In this document: positions 29,851 to 41,016 of the stretch, one piece after another | Position numbering within the stretch: the stretch's first letter is position 1 | Layout: every line of letters begins with the position of its first letter | Assembly: GCA_030068145.1 (NCBI GenBank) | Contig: JAPJBO010001027.1 | Coordinates: 1 to 64,000 of the forward strand | DNA length: 64,000 bases | Direction of reading: 5' to 3' | From: Diplonema papillatum | Taxonomy: Eukaryota > Euglenozoa > Diplonemea > Diplonemida > Diplonemidae | Notes under the pieces: model-generated | Databases searched by the model: none | Told to the model about the DNA's origin: nothing | What the model saw: the letters and a program-made list of their open reading frames with translations, nothing else | Translations under genes and position numbers: made by a program

Positions 29851-31280
29851 CCGCAACTGGGATTTTTAGTAACTCCGAGCAACTTGTGGACAGTTACGTG
29901 GGAGGAATTTTTACATATAAGGCCCTGATCCGGTTCAGTAAAAAAAGAAGTCTGCAACCGTTTTTGTGTTTGAGCGTGCCACGATGCCGATTTCACCCTC
30001 GGCGAGCACACGTAGCGGTTGCACCACAGAAAGGAGCTATCCGGGACGAAAACAGAAAGACTGTGGTGCTCGCGTTGGCAACCACGTAGCCAGGGTGCAG
30101 CTATGTAGCCTCACCTCCGGTAAAGCGACCGGCCGGCTTTTTTTTGTCATCGCGACAAGCCGGCCTTTCTTGTCGGAGTCCAGCAAAAGGAGGAGCTCAT
30201 GCCGACCAACGAGTCCGGAATCGACGGCAGATTAGGGAGCGGATGTCTGACTACGACTTGCTGTGTTGCCCCATTCAAGGCTTCTGTCGGTCGACGGTGC
30301 CGACGACGTCAACCGACCTGACGCACGTAGCACGACTGCACGACGGAGCCCGAATCGGGCAGCAGGAACAATTCGTGAAGCGGCACACCCTCAAGCGACG
30401 ACTTCGTAAAACGTCGAGCTTCGGGTCGGAAACGCGTGTTGTTAGGATTACGAGGCAAGTCGTGTCTCCAAGCAACCTGAGCATCACGGTTTCGCGTGAC
30501 GCTGCAGTACCCGCGTGCCAAATGCGGGTGCAAGATGCAGCTGTTGCCGTGGCGCAGAAAGCGATGGGAATACAGCAACAAACCTTGAGTCGGTCTATCA
30601 CAGCCACCTTGTAGCGGCTTCAGCGCGAGCACTACATAAGAAGCCAAAAAAATACAAAAGACAAAAATACTCTCTGTTCCAAAGTCTGACTCTTGGACGG
30701 TCTCCGTGCACTTCACAGGTCAGCATCACTACTTCAAAACGTTAAGAAAAGGGAAACAACCACGGAGAAAACTCTAACTCCAAAAACCGGGGCTAATTTT
30801 AGTGGCGCTTTAGAAGCCCCCCGGAGTCTTGTACCTCTTTTTCTTCTTTTTCCTCTCTCTTTCTCTGAGACATCATTGTTGAAGAAAACTGCTGGCATCA
30901 GGCATGCATGGGAGGCATCGTTCTGCCTGAACACTATACCTTCCCGCTTGAGAATTGATGAGTATTTTCTCCCCGAAGTCGTAGCACCGGTGGGGGTTGC
31001 ACACGAGCCACAACCCAAACCTTACAGATATTGCCCTCGTTTGTGTCAACGCCGATCAAACTTACCGGTAGTAGATAAGTCAGGCGTCGGGAACTTCGCA
31101 ACAAGCATGCAACCCGGTGAACATACTTGAGTCCGGGTTAGCGTCACAACACCGTAATAAAAGTAGAACGACCACCACCACCCAATCCCCAGCACCCACT
31201 GAACGCCTTACGAGAAGCCCAATGACGGAGTGAGAAATCGGCCTACACGCGCACATTAGCGGTTTCCCCACCTTGACTCC

Positions 31281-31312
31281 CAGCCTCAACGGCCAACAGG
31301 AGACTCTCAAGT
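31281..31312 (+). repeat. Dispersed motif CAGCCTCAAYGGYCAACCGG, copy 1
   Basis: Recurs at 51446 and 58343 with the continuation AGACTCTAAAACAC. The three copies lie in otherwise unrelated sequence. Confidence 0.65.
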
Positions 31313-32534
31313 ACTGGCCCTGAACTCTCGAAATACCCTGCCTTTTTTTTCGAAGCTACTCTACGCACCGTAGCGCTAACGTCAAAGAGCCCCAAAGGAC
31401 ACGAAAAGTGGTCGAACGAGCAAACGACAGCACGGGTACTTACTTACACTCTCTGCACGTGTTGCTTGTGCGCTGACGCGATTGAAAGATAACCTCAACT
31501 GTTGAATGTCGCCCGGACTGAACCCCTAGAGTTTCATCCTCGAAAGAAAAGCCGTCTAAACGTACGTCCCGCAAACAAGAGGCCGTTCAACGTTCGCGAC
31601 GCAGTCCCGATACTAAAGACAATTCTCGCCCGTCGACCCGGCCTGTTTCGCCCAGCTCCTTCTTTCTTGTGTGGTAGATCCTGCCTTCTCAAAAAAGAAA
31701 AATGCGGAGTTTCTTTTTAAAAGTGAACTTTCCACTCTAACAAACCAACAAAAAACAACTCTAAAAAAAAAGAACCCCCTCCCCCCTTCTTGCAGATACA
31801 CTCACGTCTTCCTGCCAGAATGCGCAATGAAGCAAGGCCAGCCGTGCCCGTTTCAGTGTGCAGTCGCACATCGCTACTGGCCGCCGCTCTGCTTCCACCC
31901 CGCCCAAGGATTACGATCGAAAGCCAAAATAACAGCAGGTCATCCGCAGCAAAACTGCGGTTCGGAATGAAGGTGGGAGCGGAACGAAAACAAATGCAAG
32001 GACTCCAGCCTCTTCCCCGCTTTACAACATTCCTGCCTAACGGAGGCTCGCACCCCCATCGCTCTTTGTGCGAAAGACACTAAACTAAGTTTCTCCCCAA
32101 CGGGGACTCTTTTACATACAGCAAGCATGGACCGGTTTCCAACTTTACCAGGGGCGTAGTCCATGCATGCGTACTCGGTTGATCGGTTTCACCGTGTAGT
32201 GTCGTCGTGTGCTCGAATTCATGACTTACAGTGCGTGAGAATAGGTCGAGGAAGCGATTTCCCATGCCTCCAATCATTCGCTTTACCTGGCGAAACTCCT
32301 GTTTTGTTTCTAGCTATCCTGAGGGAAACTTCGGAGTGAACCAGCTACTAGATGGTTCGATGGGTCTTTCGCCCCTATACCCTGCTTTGACGAGCGTTTT
32401 GCACGTCAACACAGCACAGGATTCCACAGGTTGGTTCTGAGTTTCTGACACGCTACTTGGGGGTGGGGCGAGATTCTTCGGGGATGAATCGAGCCGGTGA
32501 GGTTGAGCTTCTCCACCCAGCGTTCGGTTCAAAA

Positions 32535-32569
32535 CCCCGGAGTTTCAAGCGAACTTTCACTCTAAAAAA
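32535..32569 (+). repeat. Dispersed motif CCCCGGAGTTTCAAGCGAAC, copy 1
   Basis: Recurs at 53880-53915 with the shared continuation TTTCACTCTA and, more diverged, at about 31703 and 44585. Function unknown. Confidence 0.65.
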
Positions 32570-33214
32570 CGGCCAATCATATCAAGTCCCAAACCATGGT
32601 ACAAACTTTACCCCGATATAAATAAGATTGGACCAGAACGTGTCCGTCGAGTTGAGAAGCTGCGCACAAGTTTCCTGCAAAGGGTCTTGGCAACAATGAG
32701 TTGCGTCTGACAGCATCAGTAGGAAGGCTCAGAAAGATGCGCCTTGTTGCCACATGGCTGAGAACCAGGTTTAGGGCCTGTTTGCGTTTTAGAAACAATA
32801 TAGCCCCGCTCCGGTCAAAATAAGACAAGTAGACGACACGATACCCGGCCATGCAGCTTCAATTACAAGCAGAAACTGCGCGCAACCATCACTGTATGTT
32901 GTAATAAGCTAGCACCGACAGAACTCAGCCTCAGCACCAGCTCATGACCTACAGACGTGGGCCTTGTGCGACCACAAACAGTCTTAGGCACAGTAGCGGT
33001 GGTCGAAAACACGAGACAGCCATGGGACCGATTTCACACCTTGTTCCCTGACTGCTCAAGGATACAACCTGCCCAAGTTTCATCCACTGCACTCTCCAAG
33101 TTTCATCCACTGCACTCTCCAAGTTTGAGGCTGAATCACAACCTTGCAGCCTGCCTTCCCCTCCCCGAAGCCCCTTACTTCCTCCAAAACCAAATCCAAC
33201 TACAACGACTCCCC

Positions 33215-33275
33215 TCAGGGGTACCTGTAATCCGGGGCCCGGGCCCTGGAAAAATTTCCAGGGTTTTTGGCCCTG
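33215..33275. repeat. GGGCCCGGGCCC palindromes beside a GGTACCTGTAA motif, left copy
   Basis: Inverted counterpart of 35398-35465. Both have GGGCCCGGGCCCTGG next to TACAGGTACC or its inverse. The LINE fragment lies between them. Confidence 0.6.
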
Positions 33276-33515
33276 AACGATTACCAAAGGAAAAACTCTT
33301 TGGTACAAGCTGCAATTCGTTTACAATTCCATTCCAGGGCCCCAGACTGCCCTTGAGCTCAACGGATTCAAAAGCGTTCAAAAACGTCCTCGGAATGTAT
33401 TTTTCGACACAGCCACGAAACCTGAAGAAGGTTTTCAGGTTCTGGCAGGTCTAGCTGGCTGCCTAAAGGGTACCACGGCTCACCCAAGGTCACAGGTGGC
33501 AAGGTGGGCGTTGAA

Positions 33516-35132
33516 TTTTTTTTTTTTTTTTTTTGGAGCGCGGGACACTGTACTTGCCTTCTTGGTACAGCGGGGCTGCCGGTATCCGGTTGCTTCCGGA
33601 GCGGTAGTCCAAAGAAATGCTTCTTCAGCACACAGTGAACGCCACCTCACTGCGACCTGGGCTGGCCTGCATCTGAGTGCAGGTCCGACCAGGTAAAAAA
33701 ACCCGCGATGCAGTGACTCTTCCCCCTGCATCAGGGTGGATTCGCTTCGTCCGGTCGCGCCCCACCAGATGCAATTACGATCCTCGCCACCCCTTGGGCT
33801 ATAGAAAAGCTCAAGCGGTGGAAGAGGTCCTGGCAGGCGGCCGAAGCGGTCCGGTCTTCACGGAGGGCGTTCGCGCGGGCGATGTGCCGCAGCTCCGTGA
33901 TTGCTCCTGGGCACCAGGCCCCGAACGTGTCTACAACTAGCGGCACCGCTCGCCACTCCCGCGGGTCCGGCTCATTTGCGATGATCCTGTTGTAGACACG
34001 CTCCTTGACGGCAACAGCATACGCGGCTGCTGCGCCCCCTGGCTCCGCTGCGGCCCTGGTCGCGTAGTGGGGCTGCGAGAGCTGTAGGGGGTATGTGACT
34101 GCGACGTCAAGTAGGACGGTGGTGCCGTCCCGGACGTAGCTGATGTCCGGGCGCTTGCGCCGCGTGTTCGCGAACACGGCTCGCTCGATCGAGGGGCCCA
34201 GCAGCCCTCGACGTGCGAAGTCGGCGACAATGTCCCGAAGCGCGTTGTGCAGGCGCGTCCGGCGGCCGCTGCCGAAACACGTTTGGGCGTGCGAGCCGAT
34301 GACGTCGGTCGCCCCGTGCCCGCAGAGGCGGCACTCCCCTGGCGCGGCCGCAATTGGCAGCCCCAGCCGAAGGCGTACTGCCACCGCCAGTTCGGCCGAG
34401 GACAACCACATCCCGGTATCCGCTTCCGGGTTGCCGTACAGCCACGCCGAGGCGTGCTTGCCGGAGCTGCTTTGGATCCTCGCCCGGATCCGGTCTTGCG
34501 CCTGGGACAGGGCCGCTCCCTGCAGTTGGCTCGAGCGGGCGAGCTCCTCCGTTAGCAGGTCGAGGAGGTTCTTCCGCTTCTCGGTGGCCAAGGCGGACGA
34601 CCACACCTTCTGTCCTCGCCCCTCGTACTGGGTCCGCGCCTGCATGACGTCCTGGATCTTCTCCAGGACGGACTCATACGTTGCAAGGCGCGGGTCCGCG
34701 AGGGACGCTTGGACGGTGTCGTCCTGCTGCCACGTGAGGCGTGGCCCCAGGGCCTCGGACACGAGGGCGGGGAGATGCGTCCCCCCATCTAGTGCCGCCG
34801 CGATGTGCGCAATCCCTGTCACGTCTGCGCAGCTGTGGAGGCCGAGGCCACCCATCCTGACCGGGAGGGACGCTTGTGTCCACGCCGCCTCGTCGGTCTG
34901 TATCCCGGTGATAGTCGCGAGACAGGACTGGGTGGCCCGGTCGACTCCCGCGAAGTCGAAGACGGACCCCGTCGCGCGCATGAGATGTACTACGCCGACG
35001 AAGCCCGCACAGAACTTCGTTAGCGTGAGCGCCACGTGCGCGTCGGGCAGGGACGCTATCATCCTCAGCTTCCTCTCCGCACCCTGTGCCGCCCGCTCGA
35101 CGAACGCGTGGATGAATTTTTTTTTTTTTTTT
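33516..35132 (-). mobile_element. 5'-truncated LINE fragment with A-tail
   Basis: The minus-strand coding tail of a reverse transcriptase is followed by about 200 bp of 3' untranslated sequence and an A-run (T-run 33516-33534 on plus). The 5' break is at a second homopolymer run (35117-35132). A clear target duplication was not found. Whether it belongs to the same family as the LINE at 6.8-9.5 kb cannot be judged, because the two fragments do not overlap. Confidence 0.8.
33731..35116 (-). pseudogene. LINE ORF2 C-terminus: RT thumb, zinc knuckle and PD-(D/E)xK-like domain
   Basis: About 460 codons open on the minus strand from the truncation to a stop at 33731-33733. The first codons beyond 35116 come from foreign sequence. 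After RT-thumb-like sequence comes VRMGGLGLHSCADV, a conserved signature just past the RT domain of non-LTR elements. A C-x2-C...H...C finger (CRLCGHG ... SHAQTCFG) follows. Then RRKRPDISYVRDGTTVLLDVAVTYP has the P-D...D-x-x layout of restriction-like nuclease domains at LINE C-termini, although the catalytic Lys is not evident. The palm with the Y-x-D-D box is absent, so this copy is dead. Confidence 0.82.
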
Positions 35133-35209
35133 GGGCCGGAATCCCTAAAAACCCGCATTTCGGAAAGTTTTTGTCCTACATTTTTCCCAGGGCATTTTGA
35201 CCATTTCAC

Positions 35210-36500
35210 CTTAGAGCCTCCGCCTGCTCAGCCCCATATGGTAAATGCACGACTGTGAGCTTTTTTTATCAAATTTTATCAAGCTTATTTCTTGATTTTT
35301 CTCGTCTTGCTCTCCGCTTGTTGTGGAAGCTGCAATATTGAAGATTCCATCCTTGGATGGCGTGATTACCGTGGGCCTGGACCCTATCTGGACCCTAGCG
35401 CTAACCCGGGGCCCGGGGCCCGGGGCCCGGGCCCTGGAGGCCCTGGATTTACAGGTACCCTTGACTCCCTCCCCCCCAAAACCCCCCCCCCCCCCCCCGA
35501 GGGTATTCCAGTCTTAAAAAAACACATGTGGCCCATGATCACAAGTCATTCCGCATTTTTCAAGAGAACATTCTCCATTTTTCCTAACCGTCCTGCTATA
35601 CGGAAACAAGTGCACCTTTCTTCCGATAGTTAGACAAAATGCCCTGCCGCGAGGTCAAACGCAGAGCAATATCGCCTCTCTGCTGTTACCTGGTTATCGT
35701 GGAGTCTTGACTCCGTAGCTCATCCGTCTCCAACGACAAACGAACTTCGGCTCGGACGGTCTTCGTTGGGTTAGTGAAGCTGTCTCAGCGATGGACTTTG
35801 AGAGAAAAAAAAAAAAAAAACGATGGACCGGAGCAAGCCTGAGCCACCCTTCCTTTTTCGGCCGGCATCTCTCTTTTCTTCGTCCAATAGGTAACTTTGT
35901 ACACGCTGTCGGTGCAGCGTCGACCCGCTGCAGAAATTAACAGTTCCGACGCGCACGCGCGGTGGGTCCGTTTCCTTATTATTAGTTTGGATTGAAGTGT
36001 TGCGGTTCGGCATTGCGTGAACTTTTTTTTTTTTTTTTTTTTTTTGTTTTTTTTTTAATTTTGAAGCAAGCACCAGCAGCAACAAACGAGAACGGAAGAC
36101 AAGAATCCCCGAAAAGAAAAAAAGCACCCTGGTGTGGTCGGTGGGCCAGTTCCCCGTAGTTCCCCCGTAGTTCAACCAGGGGGGGGGGTGTCGTTTTTTT
36201 TTTTTGCTTTTTCAGTTTTTGCTGAGTACTTCAGGGCTGTGATTCTTGATCTTGGCGAGCACTTCCTAGCGACTTTGCACCTTTCTGTCACACAATGTGG
36301 ACAATTCTGATGATATTTGGCCCACGAAGGTCGGAAAGCCAAGAGGATGAAGAAGAAGACACTGCGTAAAAACAAAATAAAACGACCAAAAAACAAGACG
36401 GCACACGTCCTCCGGAAATTGGAAAGCGAAATTTGTGGGATCTCGACGGTCAAACGGTTCCAACATCTTGATGAAATAACCCAGTCTGCAAACCTGTGAC
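35210..36500. other. Gene-free interval with GC palindromes and homopolymer runs
   Basis: 35398-35465 holds tandem GGGGCCC palindromes and TACAGGTACC, the inverse of 33215-33275. A C-run is at 35481-35499, a T-run at 36023-36045. A segment GGCCAGTTCCCCGTAGTTCC (36144-36171) recurs at 40733-40760. No gene is recognised. Confidence 0.5.
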
Positions 36501-36509
36501 GTTTCTGCG

Positions 36510-38816
36510 CTACATCTCCTCGCTGCTTTCACTATCCTCGCTATTAGCTGTCTCGAAGCGCACCTTTTTCAGGGGGGGCTCGTCTTCTTGGGGTTGCTTC
36601 TTTCGCTGCCGGGAGGGAGACCTCGGACGCGGCAAAGCCTCGGGTTCTTCGGTTTTTGCATCCTTCTGTTCCAGGTCATGGAGCAACTTGCCAGCAACAA
36701 CATTAGCCCGGAATCGCATGCTTCGGGCAAGGGCGTGCTGTTTTAGCTCGTCAAGAAGCAACTTCTCATCAGCTTCCTGACATGCAGACACAAGCTTGTC
36801 TTTGCTCCAGTTTTGGCAGGACTTGATACCTCGCCGTTCAGCTTGCTGCACAAGCGCATCCTTTCGCCAATGACTGTCTGCATCGAATCGCCAAGGAATC
36901 CTTTTGATGAAGTCATTGCGTTCTGCCTGCCACTTTTTCCTGTCGTCATGAGAAACTTGCTTCGCCTTGTAGTGGGTCAACTTCAGCAAACCGCATCGGT
37001 CTTTCCTCGCCTGGATAGTTTCTATCCTTTGCGCAGCATATTGCTGAATTGTCTTTGGGTAGGGCTGGTGAATGCTCAGGTGAGCGTTGGTGCTCGATAG
37101 CTTTGCCCTGATGCATTCATCGCGGATGCGCGTGTTTGTCTGCTGTTGCAGGTGACGTTTCATGGATCCAACGGTGCCCTCTATGAGACTCGGTCCTAGC
37201 TTTACGGGTCTTGGGGTATCCGCTGTTGCCTTGCTGTACATGGTCAGCTCTGCAACAATGCCGCAGGCAAACCTGTGGGCAACAGAAGACAGGAAAGCTG
37301 AATCTGTTGCCTCGTCTATGGGTTTAATGGTTGGCATCTGCACGCCGGGACCTCCGTAATAGCTCGCAATAGAGCCAGCCGCGTCTAAGTGGGCTTTCAT
37401 ACGCCGAATGAACTGCTGAACGGAGTTCCGCTGGCACACAAACTTTACTTCCGGGGCCTTCGTAGGAAATGTCACACCTCGTCTCGCTTTTTCCATCCAC
37501 AGCGGATTCCCGAAAATGTCCTTTCCAGTTCGAATTTTTGTGAAATAGAGACCCAGGGTAGCCATCAAATCGCTGGCAAAGCCGGCAGTAAAGTCGTCGT
37601 CGAGTACTTCTTCCCCAGCGTACTGCCAGATTCGCCTCAACGCCGGATATGCAATGATCTCAAATGCTAAACCTATTCGACGGAAGCGCTCCTGGGTACC
37701 ACGAGGAGTCAGGTACATGACGATATTCTTCTTTTTTTTCGAATACTCTGTCGTTTCATCAAAGCTGCCGAGGAAGTCCAAGTACCATCCCAATAGGGTC
37801 TTCTGACCAACGGTGCATGATAGAGACCACGCGGCTGCCCAGGACGTTCCGAATCTCCCTGTCGTCGCCCTCTGCCACAACACACCTTTCAACTCCGGGC
37901 CGCCCTGTTCCCGCAGCCATACAGCAAATGCAGGTGAAGATGCCACGTCGTTCGCTGCTGCACACAGGAACGTCATCTCCTTCCCAATCTTGAGCTCGGT
38001 CACAACCCTGCTCATCGTCCGATGCAACCTGTGCACTGGTTCGTATACCCGGGGTTGTTTGAGGCCCCCCACACCTGCTCCGCGGTCCGTAAACATACAG
38101 CAGAAGCGGTCTTGCTCGAAAAAGGCATCAGGGCCGAGAACGCCAAGCCCTCGAAGTTCTTGCGTGAGAGACGAGAAGTAGCAACAGATTTCTGTCACTG
38201 CGTCTTCCACCATGCTGCCATCGTGCACGGTTGAAAGGCACGCCTTCAGGAAATGGTGCCTTTGTGATGTTCCTTGCATCCAAGTTGCTGTCAAGTGGAT
38301 TGCATGCCAATTCTCGTTAACAGGTGTGCTATCGTGCTGCAAGGCGACATCCTTGTCTTCGATGGCACACAAAAACGAGATATCACGCGCAACCAGGTTG
38401 CTCTGCCATGCTCGCTCAACCCTGAAACGACTCACTTTTACTCGCTGGATAATGAGGAGTACCCGGGGTATGCGTCGGATCTTGACATCTTCCGCCATCA
38501 GGCTGTCTACGATACCTCGCAGTTCTCCGTCGGCCAGGCCTCCGCCGTCCGTCACCACAGCGCGATTCTTGTCGAGGACTGGTACAAGCACGCAATGGCC
38601 GCAACTGAGCTTCCACAAGTCCTCTCTGAGAACAACAGGACAGTCGGCCAGACAAACTGTTGAAGGGGGGCCGGTAGCGAGGCGCACATATGTCCCAGCA
38701 AGCGCGTAGCCAACCGACTTCGCAAGTCCTACGATAGCGTTCCAGTCAGCATTCTCGACGAGAAAACCTTCATGGCGCATTCCACACGGCTTCACGAAAG
38801 TAACGTCAATCTTCAT
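36510..38816 (-). CDS. Unrecognised 768-aa protein with SAP-like C-terminal region and NLS
   Basis: A long uninterrupted minus-strand frame. The first ATG in frame is at 38816-38814 (MKIDVTFVKPCGM). The frame is open about 100 bases further upstream without an ATG and contains TTTGTTGCAG before GAAAAGG, which looks like a 3' splice site, so an upstream exon is possible. No named domain is visible in the first 640 residues. A segment TTGRFGTSWAAAWSL vaguely recalls the T/R-R-F-G/S motif of hAT transposases, but no DDE set can be assigned. Residues about 652-681 (KDALVQQAERRGIKSCQNWS) look like a SAP-type DNA-binding helix pair. The tail has RSPSRQRKKQ and LKKVRFE (nuclear localisation) and ends in acidic Ser/Glu. 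It may be a transposase-derived or chromatin protein. Confidence 0.65.
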   Translation of the reverse strand: MKIDVTFVKPCGMRHEGFLVENADWNAIVGLAKSVGYALAGTYVRLATGPPSTVCLADCPVVLREDLWKLSCGHCVLVPVLDKNRAVVTDGGGLADGELRGIVDSLMAEDVKIRRIPRVLLIIQRVKVSRFRVERAWQSNLVARDISFLCAIEDKDVALQHDSTPVNENWHAIHLTATWMQGTSQRHHFLKACLSTVHDGSMVEDAVTEICCYFSSLTQELRGLGVLGPDAFFEQDRFCCMFTDRGAGVGGLKQPRVYEPVHRLHRTMSRVVTELKIGKEMTFLCAAANDVASSPAFAVWLREQGGPELKGVLWQRATTGRFGTSWAAAWSLSCTVGQKTLLGWYLDFLGSFDETTEYSKKKKNIVMYLTPRGTQERFRRIGLAFEIIAYPALRRIWQYAGEEVLDDDFTAGFASDLMATLGLYFTKIRTGKDIFGNPLWMEKARRGVTFPTKAPEVKFVCQRNSVQQFIRRMKAHLDAAGSIASYYGGPGVQMPTIKPIDEATDSAFLSSVAHRFACGIVAELTMYSKATADTPRPVKLGPSLIEGTVGSMKRHLQQQTNTRIRDECIRAKLSSTNAHLSIHQPYPKTIQQYAAQRIETIQARKDRCGLLKLTHYKAKQVSHDDRKKWQAERNDFIKRIPWRFDADSHWRKDALVQQAERRGIKSCQNWSKDKLVSACQEADEKLLLDELKQHALARSMRFRANVVAGKLLHDLEQKDAKTEEPEALPRPRSPSRQRKKQPQEDEPPLKKVRFETANSEDSESSEEM

Positions 38817-39082
38817 CTCCCCGTTGTTCCAGGCTTTCCTGACTCGCTCTCGTTCCTTTTCCTGCAACAAACCCCTGCATTGGTTTTGAACACACCGACA
38901 TTACAAACGTTAATTTCTCTTCGTCAGCTAGTCGAATACCCGAGTTGCCGCCGGATAGACAGGCCGTCGCTTCCAATGGACATCCAGAACAAAAGAGAAT
39001 TGAGACAACAAAAAACTATAATTGATCGTCGGGAACACACAAAAAAAGAAATGCCTTTACGATGGAGGCTATCACCAGAAAG

Positions 39083-40036
39083 CTAGATTTTTGCCTCTTT
39101 GCGTGGGTTCTCGACCTCTGCTTCCTCGTCTGCCTTTCGTTTGAAGCCAACCATTTCAAACATCTTTTTGGCGTTGGCCTTTTCTTGTTCGGACATGCCC
39201 CTTGTGAGATCCTTCCTGGCCGCCACCTTCTTCTTATTTTTAGCAGCTTCTTTTTCTCTGAAAGCTTTTAGGTCTGCTTTCGCGTTCTTTGACAGCTTCT
39301 TGGCGAACTTCGGGCATCGACAACCGTGTCGTACAAACGACGTCCCGTCAGAAAGCCTGTCCGGCGGGTTGCTGACCTTTGTGCCACAAATACAAAGCAC
39401 CCAAGAGGGTCCGAACTTCAGCCCCACCTTGCCGAACCTGTCACACAGCGCCTCCTCCAACTTGTTCGTAATCATCGAGCTACTGTCCGCCCGCGATGTG
39501 TATGAGTTGTCGTGCACTTCCGCGTCGTGTGTTAGCAGGTGCTTTCGGACGTGCTTTGCCGAGTGCTTTTTCAGCTCCAAACGGACCACTATATGGAGGT
39601 TCAACTTCTTTTCGACGACCTTTTGTAGTCCCGCGTCGTTGAGCACTTCCGTCTCGTCGTCGCGCTCCTTATAAAACCAGCGACGTGCGACACCGGTAGC
39701 CCCCCTAAGGAAAGGAGCGTCTTTCTTTTCTGCAAGCTGGTTTCCGCATTCCAGCAGGTGCGGCCGTATTGTGGACTCGTGGAACGTTTGCAGCGAGCCG
39801 TTAGTCATAAAGTCGGCGTTGTACTTCATGTCTTCTTCCTTCAGGTCGATGGTGTCGCTTTCTTCGGTCTCGCTGTTGTCGTTCTCCTCACGCTCTTCCG
39901 TCGTGCGGACTTGGAGATATTTCGTAAAGCAGTGAAACGTAACGCCGATACAGAATTGCATTTTACGCTTTTGAATTTTGTTTCGTGCCTTTATTTGGGT
40001 ACTTTCTTTTGTAGCCAGTTCAATGGAAACGATCAT
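39083..40036 (-). CDS. Unrecognised 317-aa basic protein with CxC...CxC motif
   Basis: ATG 40036-40034, stop at 39083. It has an acidic patch (residues 47-70), then a mixed-charge central region rich in His/Lys (KKHSAKHVRKHLLTHD). A paired CxC motif follows (C215/C217 and C239/C241, in VLCICGTK and HGCRCPKF), likely one metal site. The Lys/Ala/Glu-rich helical tail carries KNKKKVAARK. The composition suggests a nuclear nucleic-acid-binding protein. It lies immediately upstream of and co-directional with the 768-aa gene (266 bp to its ATG), so the two may form one element or share a transcript. No relatives are recognised. Confidence 0.6.
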   Translation of the reverse strand: MIVSIELATKESTQIKARNKIQKRKMQFCIGVTFHCFTKYLQVRTTEEREENDNSETEESDTIDLKEEDMKYNADFMTNGSLQTFHESTIRPHLLECGNQLAEKKDAPFLRGATGVARRWFYKERDDETEVLNDAGLQKVVEKKLNLHIVVRLELKKHSAKHVRKHLLTHDAEVHDNSYTSRADSSSMITNKLEEALCDRFGKVGLKFGPSWVLCICGTKVSNPPDRLSDGTSFVRHGCRCPKFAKKLSKNAKADLKAFREKEAAKNKKKVAARKDLTRGMSEQEKANAKKMFEMVGFKRKADEEAEVENPRKEAKI

Positions 40037-40172
40037 TTTACGAGAGAGATGATTTGCGCTTTATTTAGAGTTCGAGCTCGCTTGAGATTCCGGATGCAAA
40101 AGTCACCTGTAAGGCGATTGCATCGTATTGGGGTCACATTTCGTTTAGGCTACAGCAGCAGATGTTAGAACA

Positions 40173-40223
40173 CAGAGAAGCATTTCATAAAGCTGTCTAG
40201 CTTTATTATGCAATGCTTCTCTG
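40173..40223. repeat. 51-bp hairpin
   Basis: CAGAGAAGCATTTCATAAAG pairs with the inverse ending AATGCTTCTCTG, with a short loop and a central bulge. It abuts the element at 40224. It is too short to be sure it is more than part of that element's surroundings. Confidence 0.6.
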
Positions 40224-40581
40224 TTAAATTTAGGGTCAACGACAAAACGGATTCTATATAACTGGATTACGACAAAGTGGATTATTAGTGGATTATAATC
40301 CAGTAATAATCCACTTTGTCGCTTTTGATAATCCACTTTGTCGCTTCTGACAACCGGCATGAATTATATAGGGGGACCCTTTCACAAAAAGTTCCCACAG
40401 GGAAAGTGACTATTTTGAGCTGTTTGAGTTCATTGAAACCATCAAAAGTGAGCTTAGGTCCGTCATACGGGGCGACAAAGTGGATTAGGCGACAAAGTGG
40501 ATTGGCGACAAAGTGGATTATAATCCACTTTGTCGTAATCCAGTTATATAGAATCCACTTTGTCGTTTTCCCTAAATTTAA
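40224..40581. mobile_element. MITE with TTAA-bounded ends and GACAAAGTGGATTA palindromic arrays (358 bp)
   Basis: The ends TTAAATTTAGGG and the inverse CCCTAAATTTAA bracket matching arms that continue with TCTATATAACTGGATTACGA. Each arm contains several GACAAAGTGGATTA units in both orientations, so each arm also folds locally. The terminal TTAA could be a target duplication of piggyBac or Kolobok type, or simply the first bases of the repeat. The interior (40350-40470) is non-coding. Confidence 0.8.
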
Positions 40582-41016
40582 ACGCGCCGGTTTGAAGACC
40601 CCTGGCGCCCCTGTCCACCAACACCCCCAAAAAGCCCCAAACCCTTTAACTAACTCCAAAGCCCCCGCAGTCTGAGGGAAACATGAGACCTATGCCCCTC
40701 AAGAACCACCAAAAAAAAAAAGGACACCCCAAGGCCAGTTCCCCGTAGTTCCCCCGTAGTACCCCATGGTTATACCGATCACACCACACCCGCCGTTTTT
40801 TTTTCTTTTACTCGAACTGAAGTACCAAGCAAACAAAGATCGCAAGACACCAAACTGATTGTCTCTCAGGATCGACGGCAACCCAAAACGCACGCCCATA
40901 CGGGATCGTCGGAAACACCAGAAAGCCCAGAAGAACGGAACGGAAACATTGTCGCCCCATCGGGCCGTTGCAGTTGCGCCTTGACATCCTGTCTGCATGC
41001 GAGTGAATACAATTGG
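40582..41016. other. Gene-free interval with two dispersed motifs
   Basis: GGCCAGTTCCCCGTAGTTCC (40733-40760) is shared with 36144-36171, each beside a homopurine run. The segment around 40892-40920 (CGCCCATACGGGATCGTCGG) recurs near 41720 and 44545. Confidence 0.55.

Larger units (their letters stand above)
29851..33200. other. About 3.3 kb with dispersed repeats and no recognisable gene
   Basis: A GC-rich hairpin GGCCGGCTTTTTTTTGTCAT...AAGCCGGCC lies at 30129-30165. CT tract plus TTCTGCCTGAACAC motif at 30840-30945. CAGCCTCAACGGCCAACAGG motif at 31281. GGAGTTTC...GTGAACTTTCCACTC motif at about 31703, with a closer copy at 32535-32569. A 27-bp direct repeat (TTTCATCCACTGCACTCTCC) at 33075-33125. 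Open frames on both strands look random. Confidence 0.4.

Noticed and set aside
33731-35258. Plus-strand 371-codon frame over the second LINE
   Set aside because: GC-rich antisense of the RT C-terminal region. The LINE signatures are on the minus strand.
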